From NCBI GenBank assembly GCA_030374805.1, contig JARGSG010000042.1, forward strand, positions 1 through 64,000: a stretch of DNA of 64,000 nucleotides, written 5' to 3'. The notes below the pieces were generated by a model. That model did no database searches. It was not told the origin of the DNA and saw nothing but the letters and a program-made list of their open reading frames with translations. The DNA comes from Gracilaria gracilis. Taxonomy: Eukaryota; Rhodophyta; Florideophyceae; Gracilariales; Gracilariaceae. Below are positions 46,191 through 56,551 of this stretch, one piece after another. Position numbers and translations under genes: made by a program. Numbering within the stretch: position 1 is the first letter of the stretch; every line of letters starts with the position of its first letter.

Positions 46191-47600
46191 CCGACCTCCC
46201 GAAGTCCCCCACCAGCAGAAGCGCTCCTCGCCAGCAGAGGTGCTCTGCCGCCTCTCCGCCGTTACCGCCGCCGCTCGGGCGCCACCGGCAAAGGCGCTCT
46301 GCCGCCCTTGCTTCCCTCCACCGCCTTTCGCGCCGCTCTCTACCGTTGCAGGGGTTAGAGCCCTCGCCGCCGGCAGAGGCGCTCTGCCGTCCCCCCCGCC
46401 GCCGGCAAAGGCGCTCTGCCGTCCCCCCCGCCGCCGGCAGAGGCGCTCTGCCGTCCCCCCCGCCGCCGGCAGAGGCGCTCTGCCGTCCCCCCCGCCGCCA
46501 GCAGAGGCGCTCTGCCGTCCCCCCCGCCGCCAGCAGAGGCGCTCTGCCGTCCCCCCCGCCGCCGGCAGAGGCGCTCTGCCGTCCCCCCCGCCGCCGGCAG
46601 AGGCGCTCTGTCGTCCCCGCTTCGTTCCGCCGCCACTCGCCCCGCCTTCCACCGCCGCTCGCGCGCCACCGGCAGAGGCGCTCTCGCCATTTACCATCGT
46701 AGGGGGCAAAGCCACCGCTGCCGGCAGAAGCGCTGTGCCGCCTTTGCTTCCTCCCGAGGCGCTCTGCCGCCTCCCCGCCGCCGCCGCCGCCGCTCGGGCG
46801 CCACCGGCAGAAACGCTCTGCCGCCCCCGCTTCCCTCCGCCTCTACCGTTGCAGGGGTCAGAGCCCCCGCCGCCGGCAGAGGGGCTCTTCCGTCCCCGCT
46901 TCGTTCCGCCGCCACTCGCCCCGCCCTCTACCGCCGCTCGCGCGCCACTGGCAGAAGCGCTCTCGCCATTTACCGTCGCAGGGGGCAAAGCCAACGCCGC
47001 CGGCAGAGGCGCTCTGCCGCCCCCGGTTTTTCCCGCCGCCGCTCGCCCTGCCCTCCACCGCTGCCGCGGGTAGAGCAACTGCCGCCGGCAGCGCTGCTTT
47101 CAACCGCCACCGCTGGCAGAGCCGCCGCCACCGGGAGAGGCGCTCTGTCGCCCTCCGCTTGCCGCTCGCGCACCGCCGGCACAGGCGCTCTATCCCCCCC
47201 ACGTCCCTCTGCCGCGGCCGGCGCCGCCGAAAGATGCGCTCTGCTATCCCCACGTCCCGCCCCTGCCACGGTTCTTTGCTCGGCCACCACCTCGCCGCTC
47301 TCCGCCTCCCGCGCAATTCTTTCCCCTAATGCCCTTTGCCATGAACGCGCCGCAAAACCACTGTGTTACCAAAGCCCACTGCATCTACCACTGGCACCAC
47401 CGCGCCGCCCTCCGCCGTCGCTGCTGGCAGAGGCACTATGCCACCCCCGCACTCCTCCCCGCTGCCGCCGCCGCCCGCGCCGCCGCCGCTGGCCGCACCG
47501 CCTTCCACCACCGCCGCCGCCCTTCGCCGCCTGTGCACGCAGAAGCGCTCTGTCGCCACCGCGCTGCTCACTCCGCCGCCGCCGTTCTTTTCAATGCTCC
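46190..47600. repeat. GC-rich hairpin minisatellite (32-bp core unit)
   Basis: A regular core of eight 32-bp units (gctctgcc at 46381, 46413, 46445, 46477, 46509, 46541, 46573 and gctctgtc at 46605) is flanked by dozens of irregular copies to about 47560. The shared element is GGCAGAGGCGCTCTGCC, an inverted repeat (GGCAGAG / CTCTGCC) with a three-base GCG loop, embedded in C-rich and GCC-rich spacer. The period is not a multiple of three and stops are rare on both strands because of composition, so long Ala/Pro/Arg-rich open frames arise in all frames. I treat them as non-coding. The array lies directly downstream of the minus-strand gene at 47681-48887. Confidence 0.9.
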
Positions 47601-47680
47601 CGATTTTTGCCGCCCGCAAAGTGGACATGTTCACAACAGCCGATTCGAAAGCAATGTCGAGATTGCTTCGAGTGCATTTA

Positions 47681-48887
47681 TTAGTGAGCATTGTGCTCAG
47701 GGTCTACGGCGTCAATATCTTCTATGGGGTCTGGCAATTGCGCTACTTGGTAGATATCTAACCAGCACTTAGCGCAGTGGTTCCAGCGCTCGCTGTAACT
47801 GTAGTTTCCTTTGCAATGCTTGCAGAAAAAACGTAGCTTTCCACCTTTCTTCTTCTTAAACTTCGTTTGATTAATAACCTCCTGTAAACCCGATCCTAAT
47901 CTCTCTTTTGGTGTCAAAGATGAAACAAGCACACTTCGAGCAAGTCGACAAGCTTTGGAGTTGCGCAGGTGGTTGCCCAACTCCGCCGCATTGGAAAACC
48001 CTTTCTCCGTACCGGTGTCGCAGTGTAGACACTTCTTGCTTGCATCTTCAGCAAGGTAGCCATACGTGCCGACACGAACAGATCCGGTGCAGCTGTCGTC
48101 TGTACACAAACAGGCTACAGCTGCAAGGCATCGTTCCACGCGAACCACCTCCACGAAATGGTTGCCATGCACATCATCCCCCACGTAAGACACCTTCTTC
48201 ACTGAACGCGCCAACGTTGGGGATGACGTGGAACCAGGAGGCGCGGAAGCCGCAGGAACAATTTTCGCCATAGTAGGGGCTGCGGCTGTGGGGTTAGGAC
48301 GGCGGGACGCGGAGGAATGGCAAGCACCAGCAACGGGAGAAGCATTTGACGGAGACGAGCGATGAAGCGGGGGATCAGAGGCAACAGCAGTAGGAGCTGT
48401 AGGAGTAGACACAACCACAGCACCACAGCTAGAAGACGCAGAAGACGGGCCAATAGCATCCCGTGGTGGAGAACCAACCTCCTCACCCAGATCTAAAGAG
48501 TCGAAACGGGGCGTTGTGTTAACTGGAGACGGGGCAGGCCCAATATCTGAACCATCTTCGGATGAGCTCAAAATGATTATTCGGCGAGTGTGAATACGAG
48601 GATCTTTCCTCGGGGTCTTTTTTTTTCGGCCGGGCTCCGGAGGAGGAGGCCTCCGAATTTCGTGCACGCAAAGACTTCTTCCCAATCTTCTTGCGAGGCC
48701 TAGCCACCGAAACCGGAACTGAGAGCCGTGCTGTACGGGAGCGTTTGGAACCCGGGGGCGTAGTTTTTTCGACAGCATTACGGCTGCGAGAAACGTGCCG
48801 TGAGGCGCCTCCCGGCGGCGTTTGCTCGATATTATCGTGTTGTCGGGCTGGGGCACGGCGGTCGCGAGCGCCTGCCTTCCGTGCCAT
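47681..48887 (-). CDS. Cysteine-rich putative zinc-binding nuclear protein (hypothetical), apparent frame break
   Basis: The minus strand encodes a basic, serine-rich N-terminus, a low-complexity Ser/Pro/Ala middle and a cysteine-rich C-terminus. On the numbering of the 391-codon frame (48856-47681) the C-terminal half has a C2HC-like set (C276-x2-C279-x16-H296-x6-C303) and a second set (C345-x2-C348-x11-H360-C361-x2-C364), both probably zinc-binding. A better start is the ATG at 48887 (context caagATGG) in another frame, which gives a typical nuclear basic N-terminus (MARKAGARDRRAPARQHDN; RPRKKIGKKSLRAR). The two frames meet at a run of nine A on the coding strand (48618-48626) and differ by one base there. 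That is either a sequencing or assembly error, a real mutation, or slippage. AATAAA (47677-47682) overlaps the stop and could be the poly(A) signal. Function unknown. Confidence 0.6.
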
Positions 48888-48899
48888 CTTGTGCTAGTG

Positions 48900-50239
48900 G
48901 CGGTGATGGAGGATTGTTCGAGGAGAAGAGTCTTGAATCTGGGCTATTTGAAGTCCGTTTTTTAAGACCGTTGCGTACCAGAGGGTTTCCAGCACTTGCA
49001 ATAATTTCAAATATTGGACGTTATAGGCAGAATATTTTGAAATGAATTGACAACTAGGAATGATAGACTGATTCGAAAAGAAATTACACAACTTTATTTG
49101 TTTTCAAAAAATTTATCTAAGAAACGCATGCCTGGCTTCCACAACATTGCGCAATGCTTCTTTCTAGAGTAGTTATCACCATCCGAGAGGTTTATGATCT
49201 AGTTTATTATACAAGTCTTATGTCTGAGATCATCATATAGAATTTAAAGGTCTTACGAAAAAAGATTAAGTCCTAAGTACCCTATAAAAGAAATTGATGA
49301 GTGTGCATCTATAAGAGGAAAGGTCATCAAATACATATATATATACGACATTCTTCTTACATAAATACTGAATATTATGGGCAAAGAAAATAACTAGTCT
49401 CATAAGAAAAACTAAAGGCATCATTACTTTCCTATTTCCAATTACTTGTATTCTATTCCCAGTAATGCAATATTATACATGAGAAACATATCGTTTTCTA
49501 CAGAATTGTAAGGTCTCAATCTTAAATTTTTGTCTTTTAGAAAAGATTATCATCTACTCCATATTTTATATATATCTCACAAGTAAGGTACGAAAATGAA
49601 AATTTTCAATTCCATAACAAAAGAAGGACCCACTATAGTACATGTACATTTCCGATCCGAAAAAGGTAATCCAAAACCCTGCTACACTTCAGGCAGTACC
49701 ACAGAGTAGTAATTAGAGAAACAAATACCGTCTTATCTCGTAGAGCTTTAGCGTATATATATTTTAATGCCCGTTCAATATAAATCAAAATACTTTTTGC
49801 AGTTAACAACACATTAATATCGTACATATTATATAGGTTTTTCTCACTTTCTACGTATATATTCTTGTAGGCTTTCTGGTCGTATACATTTTTTACTTCG
49901 CCTCTTGTTTTCGCATCATATATAAGACGGGCCTCATATATATTTCTTGGATCGATTTCCCTCTCAGAAACCCTCACCCCATATTTTGTTCCTGAAGTTT
50001 TAAACAATATCTTATTGATTTACATTCTAATCACATAATATATTATGAGAGCTATACAAAACGATATTTATATTGGTTATGTTTTGGGTCAAATCCTTTC
50101 TCTTATTTCTTTCCATACTATTACACGAGAGGGAGAGAACTTTAAGGTTCTCATGGGACGCAGACTAAAAGAACCCGACAACCTTTATTATCAATGTACT
50201 TCTTCTCTCCCAAAACACCCCACAACCTTTACTATCAAT
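48900..50239. other. AT-rich spacer
   Basis: Strongly AT-rich with short TA runs (for example near 49335-49350 and 49566-49575). One 124-codon minus-strand frame (49633-50007, Tyr/Lys/Ile-rich) has no recognisable domain and may be chance. At 50177-50250 a segment of about 44 bp with acaaccttta and tatcaat text is duplicated in tandem, just behind the transposase stop. TTTATT at 50184-50189 gives AATAAA on the minus strand, about 50 bases past that stop. No clear terminal inverted repeat matching the far side of the transposase gene was found. Confidence 0.5.
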
Positions 50240-52993
50240 TTACTTCTTTTCTAGAACTTTCTGCAGCAAACTTTCGAGGTTTTGTATCCTTGAGTTAAGC
50301 AGTTCAATTTGGTTCTGCTTTCCTTTAGTCGTCTTGGCCTTTTTCGCAGTGGTTGGGTTCTTCTTCGCCCTCTTCGGTTGCGATGCCGGTACAGTTTTGT
50401 CTTCAATAACAATAACCTCTGCTGCATTTCGTTTCCTGCCTTTAGATTGAGCGCGCTTCCATTGAGGTTTAGAAAGCTTTGGACAACCGGAAATTGGGCC
50501 ATCTATAAAAAGATTTTGTGCATCCGACTGATCCAGCTCTCTCAGGAGTTGTAAAGCATCAAGAATCTGAAGGCCTCTCCCATGTGCCATTGCAAATTTT
50601 GGGAGCGATTTTATCCGATTGTGATATGCTTCGTTCGGATTTGTATCGAAAAATAGGGCGCGGTGCCTCTCTGCAATTGGAATTGAGCAAGAATGGTTCT
50701 GAAACCAGAGCAAGTATGCACATGTATTCTTCGCAAGCCAGGCGGCAAATGCTTCCCATTTGGATCCCATTCCTCTCATGGAGCCCAACGCTTGCTCACA
50801 TTCTTCCCGAGAATAGACATTTCGAGTACCAATTGCCCACTCAAAAAGCTTTCGTTCGTTTGTGATTTCGCATTTTTCCAAAATACATCTCTTGGCGTGA
50901 ACATCGCACCCGACTGCAACAGCTTTGATATAATCAATAACAGCACCTGACTTAAAAGTTTCGTCCAGAGCCGTAGCCAAACTAAAAGCATATGTTGTTT
51001 CGAAGTCTGTAGCCATTGTCAACCTGTCTTGGCCAGAAGCCTTCAATGGATCACCCAAACCTCGCCGCCTCATCTGGGACACGAACTCGCGAAACAAAAG
51101 CAAACGAGACCCAGTAGTCTTTCTGGTGCAGAGCTGGTGCATGACTGCATATATGCAGCCTGTCATGTCGTCCTTCGCAATTATTGATACCAGTTCGAAT
51201 TGCAACACCTGTCCATCTTCGTCGTGAGCATTTACGATACCGAAAGTCCCATCACATCCAAACCGAGGATGTTGGGCGGCTTTGTCTAGGAGAATTTTCT
51301 CTCCGAAAATTATGGACAAGCCTTTCTGGTCCCGAGTCAAACGGAAATCGTCGTTCGATCTTTGATCCTCAACAGATAATATATAAGAGCAGTTTCCAAA
51401 GGTGTTGTTCTGCCCAGGACATATACTGCTGAGCAAAGCAGCTAGAGAGCTTCCCTTGGGATGGATAGTTTTGTGGGCATTTCCCCGCAGTCTCTTCACT
51501 GTGGAAGGCGGAGGTGCGCAGCCAAACCGCTCTTTAACCTTCTGCAGTATCATGCTGCCACTCAGTAGGTCGTTACGGTTGCAAAGATCTACCACAAAGT
51601 TCTTCACCAAGGACGGTGGAGGCTTCATCACTGGCCATGCGTGAGAATGAACCCCAACCCCTACTATAACTGCCCAAGATAAGAATTTGTCATCTTCACG
51701 TTGCTTCATGAAGAGGTAATGATATTCTGCTTCACATTTGAAGTGCACCAGACGTGGGGATTCCTGAAGATGTACAAAGCGTGTACAGAACCTCGCACGT
51801 GTGCTCAACGGGTATGGTGGGCAGTCTCCAGTAGTTCTTGGGCTTTCTGGGAAAACGCCCATCTTCGCCATTGCGATCATTTCATTAACCATATCTTGAT
51901 TGGCGCCCTGCAAATGAGAAGGAATCTTAACAAGAGAACATTTCTTGGGATCCCTTACACCTTCCTTTCCAAACTGACAACACCCTATGAAGTCGGGAAG
52001 CTTAGAACTCGCAACAGATCCGCTCTTCTCCAGGTTATATCTCATCTTTCCAACCTTGAACACCCAGTTTGGGCTTCGACGTTGAGGTTCGGCCGCGTGT
52101 TGGAGCATTTCCAATTGATCCAAACTAGACACGAATGAATCGTGCTTGCAGATCAGAGGGAAGGCGTTCTGCGCGAAGAAAAAGACTTGGCGAGCAAGGC
52201 TTTTCTCATAATCGACTGCTTCACTTCGTTTTCTCACCAATACTTCTGTTTCATTACTCCATCTAACACAACTTTGTGCTTCATACAAATGGCGTGGACA
52301 ATTATTTGGCTCAGCCTCAGAATCTCTATACATGTTTGGTTCGGTTGTATGGCATAACCCAGAAAATGTGTGAGAACGTTTTCCTAGGTTATCATTTATC
52401 CGAGACGCTGGAATTAAATTTGACGTTTTGTAAGATTCTGAACTGCTCGTCAAATGTGCATCATTTGCACCTCCTGTACAACTTTCCAGTGAATGAAGTT
52501 CGCCAGACTGAGTTCCAAAATTTCCTACCGCGGCAATGGAACGGGGGTCCAGCTTCCTTAAGCTTTCATTTCCACTCCAGATACCATCACGTCCTCTCTT
52601 ACACACATTAAGGCTAGTGCTACAACACTTAATTCCTGAACAACTGAATGTTCGCCTCATTACTAGAATCTTGTTTCCAAAAATATGTAAAGTTGAATCC
52701 TTTGAAACCTTCGAACGCATTGAGTACGGAGAAAATTCAATGAATGTATCAGCTTGCAAACCATACCCTTCCAAATTCACAAAAGAAGCAAACCCCTCAG
52801 GTGAAACTGGCAGATACGGTGGCGGCTTTTCGAAAACACGGCAATGTCGAGCAGAAATATTCCGAGTTATCTGATACAAATCGTTATTCTTCTGGAACAG
52901 TATTACACCACGGGGGTCACTTTCAAGTTGATGAGAAGATGACGTGAGGTTGGCGGAACTGTCATCACTGCACAACACATTCACGACCTCCAT
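50240..52993 (-). CDS. MULE-like (Mutator superfamily) DDE transposase, 917 residues, uninterrupted
   Basis: A single open frame from an ATG at 52993 (context gaaATGG). The catalytic part lies in the C-terminal half: first aspartate in DGTF (D581), second in ATDFE (D663), the C-x2-H motif CDVH (C696, H699) and the glutamate in NEAYH (E788). The order DGTF...TDFE...CxxH...E is that of MULE-type RNase H-fold transposases, which cut and paste DNA between terminal inverted repeats. After it come basic nuclear-localisation-like stretches (PKRAKK, KKAKTTKGK) and a short C-terminal coiled coil (residues ~893-915, NQIELLNSRIQNLESLLQKV). The first ~430 residues are Ser- and Cys-containing and unrecognised; 480-510 may be a DNA-binding part. 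No frame damage is seen, so it is either recently active or kept as a host gene. Terminal inverted repeats were not recognised. Assignment to MULE is by motif only. Confidence 0.7.
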   Translation of the reverse strand: MEVVNVLCSDDSSANLTSSSHQLESDPRGVILFQKNNDLYQITRNISARHCRVFEKPPPYLPVSPEGFASFVNLEGYGLQADTFIEFSPYSMRSKVSKDSTLHIFGNKILVMRRTFSCSGIKCCSTSLNVCKRGRDGIWSGNESLRKLDPRSIAAVGNFGTQSGELHSLESCTGGANDAHLTSSSESYKTSNLIPASRINDNLGKRSHTFSGLCHTTEPNMYRDSEAEPNNCPRHLYEAQSCVRWSNETEVLVRKRSEAVDYEKSLARQVFFFAQNAFPLICKHDSFVSSLDQLEMLQHAAEPQRRSPNWVFKVGKMRYNLEKSGSVASSKLPDFIGCCQFGKEGVRDPKKCSLVKIPSHLQGANQDMVNEMIAMAKMGVFPESPRTTGDCPPYPLSTRARFCTRFVHLQESPRLVHFKCEAEYHYLFMKQREDDKFLSWAVIVGVGVHSHAWPVMKPPPSLVKNFVVDLCNRNDLLSGSMILQKVKERFGCAPPPSTVKRLRGNAHKTIHPKGSSLAALLSSICPGQNNTFGNCSYILSVEDQRSNDDFRLTRDQKGLSIIFGEKILLDKAAQHPRFGCDGTFGIVNAHDEDGQVLQFELVSIIAKDDMTGCIYAVMHQLCTRKTTGSRLLLFREFVSQMRRRGLGDPLKASGQDRLTMATDFETTYAFSLATALDETFKSGAVIDYIKAVAVGCDVHAKRCILEKCEITNERKLFEWAIGTRNVYSREECEQALGSMRGMGSKWEAFAAWLAKNTCAYLLWFQNHSCSIPIAERHRALFFDTNPNEAYHNRIKSLPKFAMAHGRGLQILDALQLLRELDQSDAQNLFIDGPISGCPKLSKPQWKRAQSKGRKRNAAEVIVIEDKTVPASQPKRAKKNPTTAKKAKTTKGKQNQIELLNSRIQNLESLLQKVLEKK

Positions 52994-53707
52994 TTCTTTC
53001 TTAGCTTTTCTAGACGGTTCTCACGAAGATCTTGCTCTCGAGGAAAGGAACAGATCTGCGTCTCGTGTTGTAATCAACGGGAACGAAGGCTCCAAGTGAT
53101 CCGCATTTCTGTACAACCCTTACAAACGGCCCAAATTAACGTTACAATTTTTTTGATTGACAACCTACACGGTTGTAAACTGACCGTTACGGAAACGGCG
53201 TGAACCATTGGGGTTTTCCGTAAAGGTTGGCATGAAGTGATTGTGTACTCGCCGTTACTTTAACTTCAAAAGGGATCAATCACAAACTGGGATCAACTTA
53301 AATAATTCCCCCCTAATCTCAAATTGAATGGCAGATCAAAAAATTAGGTTTGATACCATGAATTGGCGCAAGGTTATGGGTTGGAAACCATATAATGACC
53401 AAACCAGTTTATGAACCGTTTTAATGAATAACTACGCTAAGATTACTCCCGGCGTTTCGTATCTCAATATCGTATGCGCTTCAACTTTTTGTTCAAGCAT
53501 AATGTATTGGGGGGTTTTACCATTCGTATACACATTTTTAAATAACGACTGTGAAAAGTTTAAATAAATATTTCATATACCTCAACCAACAAAAATACAT
53601 TTTCGGATATGAATCATATCTAAGCTTTCGTACAAGCTGCACATATTATATATCTAGAAGTAGAAGATAAAATTGATTCTTTCAAGGCCAGAACTGTTCT
53701 TCAGTAC
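52994..53707. other. AT-rich spacer upstream of the transposase and left flank of element A
   Basis: About 700 bases, with GTTAC/GTAAC-rich text near 53130-53270 (gaccgttacggaaacgg, gccgttac) and AT-rich DNA from about 53280. It should contain the transposase promoter and any transposon end, but neither can be pinned down. Confidence 0.45.
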
Positions 53708-53712
53708 GAATG
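53708..53712. repeat. Target-site duplication of element A (left copy)
   Basis: GAATG directly before the 5' LTR, repeated exactly at 63255-63259. Confidence 0.93.
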
Positions 53713-54220
53713 TGTAGTACAATGAGACCTCAATGGGTTGGTGCCACGTGGGTCTACTGGTGCGCCTTGCTGGTTGCACTGTACCCAATTGGTATTCTGT
53801 ATTTTATAATTTATAATTTCTAATTTATAGTCTAGGATAGTTTAGCATTGCTGGGCCATGACAGTAGGTCATGGGCACAGCCGATGACGTCATGCCCGCA
53901 TGGGAGATCGGCGTCGGTGCACCTTGTATATATTGTGGTGCACCTCGCCTTCCCCCTCGGGTATTGTAAAGTCAGGCACCATTAGGGCAGTAACTATACC
54001 ATCTTGATCACTTACTACTCTATTACTATCCAGGTTTTACCGCGCGTCGACGTCTACTACCGTACACCTACACGGTCTAGACTAGTTGCCCCGCCGTTTG
54101 CCCCTGCGGGTTTCAGGTGCCCTACTACCATATTGGTTGTGTGTTTTTCCCCTTTAGGTTGAGCCCTCGCGCGCTCCCTCTACCAGGCGGACCCCACACC
54201 TTATCGGTATTTGTACGACA
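53713..54220 (+). repeat. 5' LTR of chromovirus A
   Basis: TGTAGTACAATGAG...TTTGTACGACA. Contains a TATA-like TTGTATATATTG near 53929-53940, a plausible core promoter. Pairs with 62748-63254. Confidence 0.97.
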
Positions 54221-54223
54221 TTT

Positions 54224-54241
54224 TGGTCTCCCGACTTAGAA
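54224..54241 (+). other. Primer-binding site of chromovirus A
   Basis: TGGTCTCCCGACTTAGAA, three bases after the LTR, shared with elements B and (one mismatch) C. The complement would be a tRNA 3' end with acceptor strand TCGGGAG, discriminator A and CCA. The implied C1:G72 pair with A73 occurs in eukaryotic tRNA-Tyr among others; the tRNA is not identified. Confidence 0.8.
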
Positions 54242-54367
54242 GTTTCTTGGTTTTTGTCGTACCTTTACTGGTGAACAGAAGACATTCGAAAGAATTCTGG
54301 AAGTTCACACACCTATTTGGTTTCGTAGGAATACTCGCGAAGCAATTGGATACCACTATTGGTCACT

Positions 54368-56531
54368 ATGGAAAGACCTAAAAGGATTACTCGTGGCTCT
54401 AGCGCGCCACCTAGCCACAAGGGGTTCTGCTGCGGCTTCGGCCGCTAAACCCATTCTGGATAATCCCGAGGAGTTGCTTCGGCAACCTCGGGCCGGAACC
54501 TCAAAGGATACGGGCACTCAGCCACCGTTGGCTCCTGAACCTAACAAGGATTTGCCGACAACGGCTGAGGACCTTTGGCCCCAATTGGAAGATCGAGCGA
54601 AAGCTCTTTTTACCGCTACGGTTAATGAAGCTATGACCTCAATGGACATGGACGCCGTTACCCGCTTGGTGGTTGATCGAGCCGTGCACGAGCTCTCTCA
54701 ACGCATACCTAAATTGGTTGAAACATACCTCTTAACGGGTGCCCGGGAGCATATCTACCGAGTGGTTCAAGACCTTTGGGTTTCCGAAGGAATGGCGGAA
54801 ACAAAAACCCCTGGGGTGAAGATGGTTACTCGCATACCACAAGGGATCCCTGCCGGTTCTTCCGCACCAATCAAGCCAATTCCGGCCGATAGTGCGTACC
54901 TACAAGGTTTAAGGCAAGGTCAAGAGGGCCATATAGAGATGGGCCCTCGAGACGTGTACTTGCCACCCATTGGAGGTAACGTTCGAAAGGACACCAAGAC
55001 TGGTGGACCTGAGGACGATTCGTCTGACCCAGAAGAGGGGCGACGAAGAAGAAACCCCAAGGGTAAAGAAAGGAGGAGGAAAAAGGGAAAGAATCGCGGC
55101 TACGACTCTGACCCCGATTCCTCGAGCTCCGATACCGATACTGGTTCATCGTCGGATGATGACCGTAAAGGTAGACGCAAGAAGAAACCGAACAGGTTGG
55201 CGAAGAAGTCGTCAAAGAGAAACCGTAAAGGTAAGAAGAAACGGTACGAGTCGTCCGACTCGGATTCGGACACCGATACAACCCTAGAGGTGCGTCAGCC
55301 GCTGAACGATATGTTCACCAAAGCGGTTGATTATAGGTCATATCGGTTGAGAAACCGATCCTCTGCTTACACCCAAGAGGTTGCGCAGAAGATCACCAAG
55401 CACCATAAGAAGCTCAGCTTCCAGATGGGTGATACTACCTTCACAGGTGATGATCCCATTGCGGTAATTGAGTTTCTACAGAAGTTCAAGATTGCATGTG
55501 ACCAAAATGGTTTTTCCGAAGGTGCTGCCATGTGGTTATTCCAGTTTTACCTTAAAGGTCAAGCTTACCACTTGCTGCAAGGCAGGCTCCGTGGAAATAC
55601 CCTGGCGGTTGATGAAGAGGGGACAGAGATGTTATAGACGTACCCAGAAGTGGTTAATTTCATGTTGGAAACTTACGCTACCGATGAGGTTATCCAGGAA
55701 GGTTACGCTGAGGTGCAGGCATATCGCCAACGCTCTAGCCAAACCGAAATGGAATTCTCGTTGGGCCTTTGGAATCTGGCCACCCGATGCGGTAATGTCT
55801 TTACCACTAGTAGGTTGAAGTCGCTTTTTGCCGACAATGTTGACAAAGCGATCCGTTCGCAGGTACGCAATTACCTGGCGAATAACCGTAAGGTGGACTA
55901 TAATGGGCTTGCCCGTTATGCCCAGGGACTAGGCGACACTCTCCGTCACGGAAAGAAGCCGTCGGCGTCCCATACCTCAAAGGATAAACCGAAACGGTCA
56001 GTATTGGAGCTAGAAGAAAGCACTACCTCAGAGGGAGATTCGCTCATTCGCGTACCAACAGGAATGGCAGTTCATCTCGTGACTGCGCCGCAGGCTCAGT
56101 CACGAGCCACCTCCATTGGTAATTGGTCGTCGACAGTACCACCAGCTTCGATAAGGTCGCCACCAAGTGCGGCGAGCACTCAACAAACCTCAACGGGTGG
56201 TTCGCAAGCATCTTCATATGCTACAGCACCAACCAATCCGGTTACCCGACCTACCTCTATGGCAATGCGTGATCCCCAGACAGGTGGATTGGTTTGCTGG
56301 CTCTGTTTGTCGCCAGACCATCTGGCGAACAGATGTGACAAAATACCCCCAGGGGTGCGCGAACATCTGATCAGTGCCAGGCAGCAAAACCACCGTAACC
56401 TATATGGATCTGGAAAGAGGGTACAAGCTCAACCATCACCATCTCAGGTTCATCTCGTCGAGGAAACACCAATCTTGGAGAAGGACAGTCCCGCTCAGGA
56501 GGAGCAGGAAAACACCGAACGGTTAGCGTAG
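54368..56531 (+). pseudogene. gag: Gag of chromovirus A
   Basis: Begins MERPKRITRGSSAP at 54368, matching the start of Gag in B, and contains ILDNPEELLR. A basic and acidic serine-rich linker (RRRRNPKGKERRRKKGK; DPDSSSSDTDTGSSSDDD) follows. The capsid-like region (GDDPIAVIEFLQKFKIACDQ; AMWLFQFYLKGQAY; QRSSQTEMEFSLGLWNLATR) comes next, then a CCHC zinc knuckle (CWLCLSPDHLANRC) near 56300-56340. Largely open, with a small number of breaks. Gag and pol lie in different frames, as in many Ty3/gypsy elements that use ribosomal frameshifting. Confidence 0.88.
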
Positions 56532-56551
56532 GGGCCACCCCTAACCGTGAA

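Noticed and set aside
46110-47316. Long Ala/Pro/Arg-rich open frames (up to 322 codons) over the minisatellite
   Set aside because: Open in all frames on both strands because of GC composition. The 32-bp period breaks frame each unit, so no protein repeat is maintained.
49633-50007. 124-codon minus-strand frame in AT-rich DNA
   Set aside because: Tyr/Ile/Lys-rich with no recognisable domain; it may be real but cannot be supported.
48900-53707. Terminal inverted repeats of the MULE-like element
   Set aside because: No matching inverted ends recognised on the two sides of the gene; a computed inverted-repeat search would be needed.
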